Source: Planctomycetales bacterium (GTDB lineage Bacteria; Planctomycetota; Planctomycetia; Pirellulales; Thermoguttaceae). From it: 47,148 bases of DNA. How positions within the stretch are numbered: position 1 is the stretch's first letter; each line of letters starts with the position of its first letter. The stretch is taken from positions 1 to 47,148 of the forward strand of contig SKOZ01000094.1 in the NCBI GenBank assembly GCA_007119795.1, in the 5' to 3' direction. Position numbers and translations under genes: made by a program. Of this stretch, positions 42,511 to 47,148 are shown piece by piece. A model generated the notes under the pieces. It was given only the letters and a program-made list of their open reading frames with translations, made no database searches and was not told where the DNA came from.

Positions 42511-42796
42511 GGCAGGTCTCCTCGATCGAAAGGTGACGGCCACCTATTGGGCGCTTTCGGATCTGGGCGCAAGTCTCCCGGAAAACGCCCCAGCGGGGAC
42601 TGCACTCCAGCGGTACGGGCAGGGCACCCCCCGCCACCCTACCATGAACGCGGGCCCCGTCAAGCAAATCGCCCGAGATGCTTGTCACGAGGTACCTGCG
42701 CGGTTATCGTCCGGGGAGTCCGATCGGAGCCTGGTGTGAGGTGGCCGGCATCTCGATGCAGGGTTTGCTGAAGGGTCGAGACGCCCCGGCCTGAGC

Positions 42797-42917
42797 CGCC
42801 CGGTACGCCGCGGCAGGGTAAGGGGACGGGTCCGTTTTTCGGGCATCGGCGGTCGTTAAAGACAGGGTCGATTGGCCGAAAAATGGACCAGTCCCCGGCC
42901 GCCCCGTGAACGGTTAC
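42797..42917. repeat. REPIN/MITE-like inverted-repeat element, copy 2
   Basis: The left block, 42797-42820 (CGCCCGGTACGCCGCGGC then AGGGTA), is the reverse complement of the left block at 16226-16249, with 23 of 24 bases equal. The core has left arm 42822-42842 (GGGGACGGGTCC then GTTTTTCGG) and right arm 42874-42896, with a 31-bp loop. The right block CCCGTGAACGGTTAC (42903-42917) is identical to that of copy 1. The rest of the 454-bp gap (42511-42964) between the DUF362 and glycosidase-like genes has no gene I can support; both genes are on the minus strand. Confidence 0.72.
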
Positions 42918-42964
42918 ATGTTCTCCCCTGAAGAACGCGGCGATCGTCCCATCTTGATATCATC

Positions 42965-45868
42965 TTACCGCACGGGACGCACGAAAAGGAAGTTCACGCC
43001 GTTACCGGCTAGTCGCGCGGTGAGTGTCGCGGAGCCCGCGTCGGTGACCGGGTGTGTCGAACGAGCGGTGACCTTCAGGGCGGCACGATCCGCCACTGCT
43101 TGGAACTCCTCTTCCGTATGGCCCCGGCCCGGCGCCCGCGCGAGCTGATCGCGCAGCTCGCGCGCCAGCGGGTAGTAGCTGTTGTGGTCTCGATCGATGC
43201 GGTATTGCTCGACCTCGACCTCGTCCCCCTCGATACCGAGCAATTCCAAAAGGACCTCAAACTCGTGATCGGAGCGGGACTGCGGATCCTGCTCATGGTG
43301 GGAATAGAGGAGAACGCGCACGTCGTCTTCCGTCGTGCCGGCAAAGCCGCCCACCAAGTGCCCCCCGATCTCGCGGGGGGGCAGGACGTAATAATCGTCG
43401 CCCAAGGTGGAGAGCAGGTTGACGAAGTGGAAGATGGGGCTGGGGATGACCTCCCATCGGTCGTTTACCTCAATGCGCCGTACCACGTCGTTGAGCGTGC
43501 TCCAGTTCTGCCGGATGGCCGGCCAACCCATCAACGGCGCTTCGCCGCCGTACGCGTAGCGCGGGTCGGCCGCGGCCTGCTGAAGCAGACGGCCGACGAT
43601 GTTCGCGGCCCACGTGGGAAAGTAACCGTTCCCGAGGTACATTTCGGCGGCACCGGGATCGTTGATGGGTTGCCACCTCGGGACCGTCTCGTGATTAACG
43701 ATGGCGAGCGTTTCGAAGTACTCGGGGTCGATCTCCAGGGCGACTTCCTTGGCGCGGATCAGTTTCGCCGCCGCGAGCTCCGAGTAGTTGTAGGTGTGGA
43801 TCGAAAGGAAGTCGAAGGGCGCGCCCCGGCCACCATTGGCTTCGCAGAGCGCCTCGACGCGCCGCGAACGGCGGCCGTCCAGACGCGGGTCGGCATACGC
43901 GGCATTGAGTTCCAGCGCGCCGGGGCCGCTCGCAGTCGGCGAGACGTGCGTGAGAAACGCTTCCAGACGCATGCGCAGACCTGCGATAGCCCCCAGTTCC
44001 AGCCCGCCCACCTGCACCTTGCTCGAATCGTAGCCGTGGTCCTCGAAGGCGCGGAGGATGGCGTCGGAGCTATAATCGTAGAATCGCTGCAGCTCCTCCC
44101 AGTCGCCGGTCCGCCAGTAGACGCTCGTCAAGTCCGGTTCGTTGAACACCACCCAGGGCCAGTCGAGTGTGGCATCGCCGTAACGCGCGATCAAATGGCC
44201 GGTGATTTCCCGCGTCACCTCATGCAACTGTACCAGACATTTGGCGGTAGTACCGTTGCGCCCGTCGATCGATAGATCGCCCGGGGCATCGGCGAAGCGG
44301 GGGATCACCCGGAATCCATAGCGCTTCACAAGCAGGTCCCATTCGTGGTGAACACGGCCCCAATAGTAGCGGGCCGTACCCGGCGGATCGAACTTGCGCA
44401 GGTAGGTGCCGCCCGGCGGAAAGAGGCCGGGACTGTGGGGATTCTCTTCCGTCGGGGGAGGCTGCGAGTATTCGAGCTGCCACGGCTGCGCGGGTTCGTC
44501 GAACTCCGTCACCAGTACCGAGCGCGCTAGATCATCGACTGCGATCACGGTGGCGCGCGCGCTCTGGTGCCCGTCCGCGATCAGGATCTCGTCACCGGCC
44601 CGATAGTCGCCGCTGAGGGGCCGGCCGGAAGGGATGCCGTACTGCTGATGTCCCCAAAAGTCCTCGACGTGGAGCCGCACCTCGCGCTCGCGCCGCTCGA
44701 TGGCCGTGATGCGGCGTGTCTCCTTTTCGCGGACCAGGTTGGGGTAGGCCTTGAAGACGTTCGGCTGGTGCTCGAAACCCGTCAGGTAAGCATCGCGCAA
44801 CAGGTTCCAAGCGTGGGGATACGCCTCGCGTGCCTCGGCCATCAGCTCGTAGTGCGGCACGCGCCCATTCTGGCGGGTGCTGGTGGCGAAGGCGGGCTTG
44901 GCGAATCCGTTGAAGAACGCGCCTCGCCAGTAAACGTCAGGTTCAGCCCGCAAGTCGAGCGTGTAGTCCAGCCGATGCCTGTCGGGAGCCTGCTCGGTGG
45001 TGAACGACCAGACGCCTTCCTCCTCGCCGAGTGTCGCGCCCCGTCTGGATCTTGCCTCCACGCGTATCGAATAGGTCGTATCCGGCTCCAGCTCCCCCGT
45101 CGAATCCACGAAGACCAGCAGCGATCGGCCCGATCCGCGAGGATGGTCTGCCAGATGACCGAAGTATCCCGAAGCGAATTGCCGGCCCGCACGCAGCACC
45201 TCGACAGCTTCTCCACCGGCCGTCTCGAGCACAATGGACACGGAGTCGGCAAGGACCGCGTCGGATTCCACTGGCGAGGCGATCTCCATATAGAAGCTGC
45301 TGCGCAGCGGTACATGCCGTGCGCCGACCTGGGGCCTGGGGCTGTCACCGGGCGCTCGGACGAAACGCCCCTCCGGGTTGCGCAGTTGGAGCGTGACGTC
45401 CTCCGGAAGGGCATCCTCCGCTTCATCCGGCACGGCGTCGAGCCCCCGCCCGTCCCCTGCACCCGCAAAGGAGACGATGCGCCATGCGCCGTATTCCTCG
45501 ATCAGATGCAAAGCCAGCCGCAAGGGGCGCTCCTCCCCCGGGAGCGTCAGACGAACGGGGAAGACCCAAGCCTTCTCCTGCTCCACGCGCACCTCGGCTT
45601 GATCCACATCGATCGCCAGACCGGCGAGGTGCCCTCCCTCGAAGGCGTTGTCCAAGAATCGCCGCACCTGGACCTCATCGCTGCCATCCCCGCCGCGGTA
45701 ATCGGCCGAGATGGTGGCCATGACGGCATCGATGTCCGCGTTGAGCATCGCGCTCCGCCACCGAGCGACGGCGACTCGGACCTGCGCCTCGGGGTCATCG
45801 CGGGCACCGGTAGCGAACAGAGCAAGAACGCCCAGAATCGGTGCGAATATCAGTGACGTTCGTCTCAT
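42965..45868 (-). CDS. Large modular exported protein with clan-A glycosidase-like domain
   Basis: A 967-residue protein from ATG 45868, with a signal peptide (about 1-22, TSLIFAPILGVLALFATGA). Order: an NTF2/SnoaL-like helical-beta domain (about 25-130, starting RVAVARWRSAMLNADIDAVM); a beta-sandwich (about 160-300, LEPDTTYSIRVEARS); a linker with an SH3-like turn; and a TIM-barrel region (about 470-800). In the last, FNEPDL (Glu577) suits a clan-A acid/base and VNHETVP (Glu727) the nucleophile, as in GH39-type enzymes. A C-terminal beta domain follows. The sugar substrate is unknown. It starts 16 bp after the FG-GAP gene, so both form an operon. Confidence 0.68.
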   Translation of the reverse strand: MRRTSLIFAPILGVLALFATGARDDPEAQVRVAVARWRSAMLNADIDAVMATISADYRGGDGSDEVQVRRFLDNAFEGGHLAGLAIDVDQAEVRVEQEKAWVFPVRLTLPGEERPLRLALHLIEEYGAWRIVSFAGAGDGRGLDAVPDEAEDALPEDVTLQLRNPEGRFVRAPGDSPRPQVGARHVPLRSSFYMEIASPVESDAVLADSVSIVLETAGGEAVEVLRAGRQFASGYFGHLADHPRGSGRSLLVFVDSTGELEPDTTYSIRVEARSRRGATLGEEEGVWSFTTEQAPDRHRLDYTLDLRAEPDVYWRGAFFNGFAKPAFATSTRQNGRVPHYELMAEAREAYPHAWNLLRDAYLTGFEHQPNVFKAYPNLVREKETRRITAIERREREVRLHVEDFWGHQQYGIPSGRPLSGDYRAGDEILIADGHQSARATVIAVDDLARSVLVTEFDEPAQPWQLEYSQPPPTEENPHSPGLFPPGGTYLRKFDPPGTARYYWGRVHHEWDLLVKRYGFRVIPRFADAPGDLSIDGRNGTTAKCLVQLHEVTREITGHLIARYGDATLDWPWVVFNEPDLTSVYWRTGDWEELQRFYDYSSDAILRAFEDHGYDSSKVQVGGLELGAIAGLRMRLEAFLTHVSPTASGPGALELNAAYADPRLDGRRSRRVEALCEANGGRGAPFDFLSIHTYNYSELAAAKLIRAKEVALEIDPEYFETLAIVNHETVPRWQPINDPGAAEMYLGNGYFPTWAANIVGRLLQQAAADPRYAYGGEAPLMGWPAIRQNWSTLNDVVRRIEVNDRWEVIPSPIFHFVNLLSTLGDDYYVLPPREIGGHLVGGFAGTTEDDVRVLLYSHHEQDPQSRSDHEFEVLLELLGIEGDEVEVEQYRIDRDHNSYYPLARELRDQLARAPGRGHTEEEFQAVADRAALKVTARSTHPVTDAGSATLTARLAGNGVNFLFVRPVR

Positions 45869-45884
45869 GGGGTTACTCCCTGTA

Positions 45885-47078
45885 CTAACGACATGCAGGA
45901 GGGGTCTGCTCGTAGTAGAAGACCCCCTTCTTATTGGCGACGATGATGTCCACCAGGCCGTTGCCGTTGACGTCTGCCAGTTCGAGCTGCGTGCCCACGC
46001 CACTGTCCTCGTCGATGACGTGGCGGGTCCAGCGGGGGCCCTCATCGCTCCGCTCCACGGTGTAAAGGAGGAGCTTCGAAGGCTCGTCGTCGCCGGGGTC
46101 GACTCCCGGGGGATGGGCGAGGTAGCGCTTGCCGGTGACTGCGTCGGGAAGGCCGTTGCCGGTGAAGTCGTGGAGGGCGAGGGCGTGCGTCTGGGAGACA
46201 CTGCGGTCGATCTCCTCGGTCACCCAGGTGCCGTTGACGCGGCGGTGCCACCAGACGCCGTATTCGTGGGCGCTGGTGGTGAGGATGTCGGCCTGCCCGT
46301 CGCCGCTGAAGTCGGCAATCACCATGTGAACGCAGGGCTCGCCGAGGTCGGCCCGGTGGAAGGGCCACTCGGCCACACTGGGATCCTCGGGCTGCTCCCA
46401 CCAGCCGCCGCGGACGACGACGTCCAGCCGCCCGTTGCCGTTCAGGTCGCCCACGCCCAGCCCGTGGGCATTGCGATCCGTCCCCGGCGCCGCGGGAACG
46501 GAGAATGTCTGCACGTCCCAGGGGGCGTAGGGATCGTCACCGGGGCGGACGTACGCCATCCGCCGCTGGGGGCTGTTAGGGTTTTGCGGGTCGGGCGAGA
46601 CGCCGCAGACGATCCCCGGCCTGCCGTCGCCGAAGAGGTCGACCCAGATGGGACTCTCGTTGTTGACCACCTCGACGATCAGGTGCCGCTTCCATGGCCT
46701 GCCCATCTCGCCGGGATGCTCCCACCACCAGGCGGGGGCGGGACCGCGGCTCCGGTCGCAGGTGATCAGATCGGGCCGGCCGTTGCCGTTGACGTCGTGG
46801 GCGATACAGAAGCAGACGTCGCTGTAGGCCATGGGATCGAACTCGCGGGGCGCCTCGGCAATGGTGATCATTTCCCAGTCGGGGGCCGCATACAGTACGC
46901 TGCCGACGGCGATATCGTTGAGGCCGTTTCCCGTGAAGTCGGCCACGGCGGCCGCCTCGCTGCGGAACGCCCTATCGAGAACGTGTCTCTCGAAGCGGAC
47001 CCGCGGCTCCTCCGCCGCCAGGGGGAGCACGGCCAGAAGGCAGGCTGCGCACACGGAATACCGCATTATCGCCGACAT
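45885..47078 (-). CDS. FG-GAP/VCBS repeat exported protein
   Basis: A 397-residue protein from ATG 47078 (GAGGTG 8 bp upstream; a longer frame reaches 47144). It has a signal peptide (YSVCAACLLAVLPLAA). The mature part is a seven-bladed propeller of FG-GAP/VCBS repeats with Ca-binding loops: DFTGNGLNDI, DVNGNGRPDL, DLFGDGRPGI, DLNGNGRLDV, DFSGDGQADI, DFTGNGLPDA, DVNGNGLVDI. Such propellers in planctomycetes sit on the cell surface or are secreted. It is co-transcribed with the glycosidase-like gene downstream and might help bind its substrate. The promoter is probably within 47079-47148 or beyond. Confidence 0.9.
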   Translation of the reverse strand: MSAIMRYSVCAACLLAVLPLAAEEPRVRFERHVLDRAFRSEAAAVADFTGNGLNDIAVGSVLYAAPDWEMITIAEAPREFDPMAYSDVCFCIAHDVNGNGRPDLITCDRSRGPAPAWWWEHPGEMGRPWKRHLIVEVVNNESPIWVDLFGDGRPGIVCGVSPDPQNPNSPQRRMAYVRPGDDPYAPWDVQTFSVPAAPGTDRNAHGLGVGDLNGNGRLDVVVRGGWWEQPEDPSVAEWPFHRADLGEPCVHMVIADFSGDGQADILTTSAHEYGVWWHRRVNGTWVTEEIDRSVSQTHALALHDFTGNGLPDAVTGKRYLAHPPGVDPGDDEPSKLLLYTVERSDEGPRWTRHVIDEDSGVGTQLELADVNGNGLVDIIVANKKGVFYYEQTPPACR

Positions 47079-47148
47079 GGTTGTCACCTCATGGAGATGG
47101 AAAGGCAAATCGATCCGTAACGGCTCAGGACGAAAGTACGGCAACGGA

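Overview
This is a GC-rich (by eye about two-thirds G+C) chromosomal segment of a planctomycete-like bacterium. The pointers are a DUF1559 prepilin-like protein, a formylglycine sulfatase, an FG-GAP repeat protein, a very large protein kinase with a caspase-like module, a Tad locus with an FHA-CpaF fusion, and exported DUF362 and aldo/keto-reductase proteins. No rRNA, tRNA, CRISPR array, transposase or phage gene was seen. This assignment rests on gene content read by eye, not on a search.

Layout. (1) 1-12585, plus strand: a Tad-type pilus/secretion locus. It runs from a partial unknown gene through a TadE-like prepilin, a membrane protein, CpaB/RcpC, FHA-CpaF ATPase, TadB, TadC and a zinc-ribbon membrane protein to a 1120-residue Ser/Thr kinase. 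The kinase carries four DUF5666-like repeats, a caspase-like domain with Cys replaced by Ser, and an EF-hand. (2) 12592-16031, minus strand: an EboF-like phosphodiesterase, a xylose-isomerase-like TIM barrel and the GTPase HydF. (3) 16462-23797, plus strand: a tightly overlapping RDD, SpoIIM, membrane protein, DUF4129, DUF4350, MoxR and DUF58 operon. (4) 24005-27388, plus strand: a sigma-54 response regulator and an endonuclease-type MutL. (5) 27434-34703, minus strand: a reduced type II secretion/pseudopilus operon with GspE, three consecutive GspF paralogues, three pseudopilins and a DUF1559 protein, without secretin or prepilin peptidase. (6) 34844-39572, minus strand: a PhoPQ-related exported protein, a small Cys/Lys-rich protein, an RNase HII-like protein and a sulfatase. 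(7) 40063-47078: a Tat-exported aldo/keto reductase (plus strand), a Tat-exported DUF362 protein (minus), and a two-gene minus-strand operon of an FG-GAP repeat protein and a large modular clan-A glycosidase-like protein.

The most unusual signals lie between and inside the genes. At least seven places carry phase-locked degenerate arrays of 7-bp units (types CCAGCCA, TTGTCAG, CTTCACY, ACCGAAA/TTTCGGT and GGTCAGA). Two run over stop codons, one abuts the gspE start codon where a ribosome binding site would be, and one is embedded in frame in the MutL linker. Two copies of a separate inverted-repeat element of about 120 bp (a REPIN/MITE candidate) sit at 16226-16345 and 42797-42917. They share an identical 15-bp right block and a 24-bp left block that is inverted between the copies.

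Working picture: two envelope machines (Tad and the GspE/F pseudopilus) flank a MoxR/DUF58 membrane operon. The kinase and the FHA domain of CpaF may form a phospho-regulatory pair controlling Tad function. The right third is typical planctomycete exported-enzyme content.
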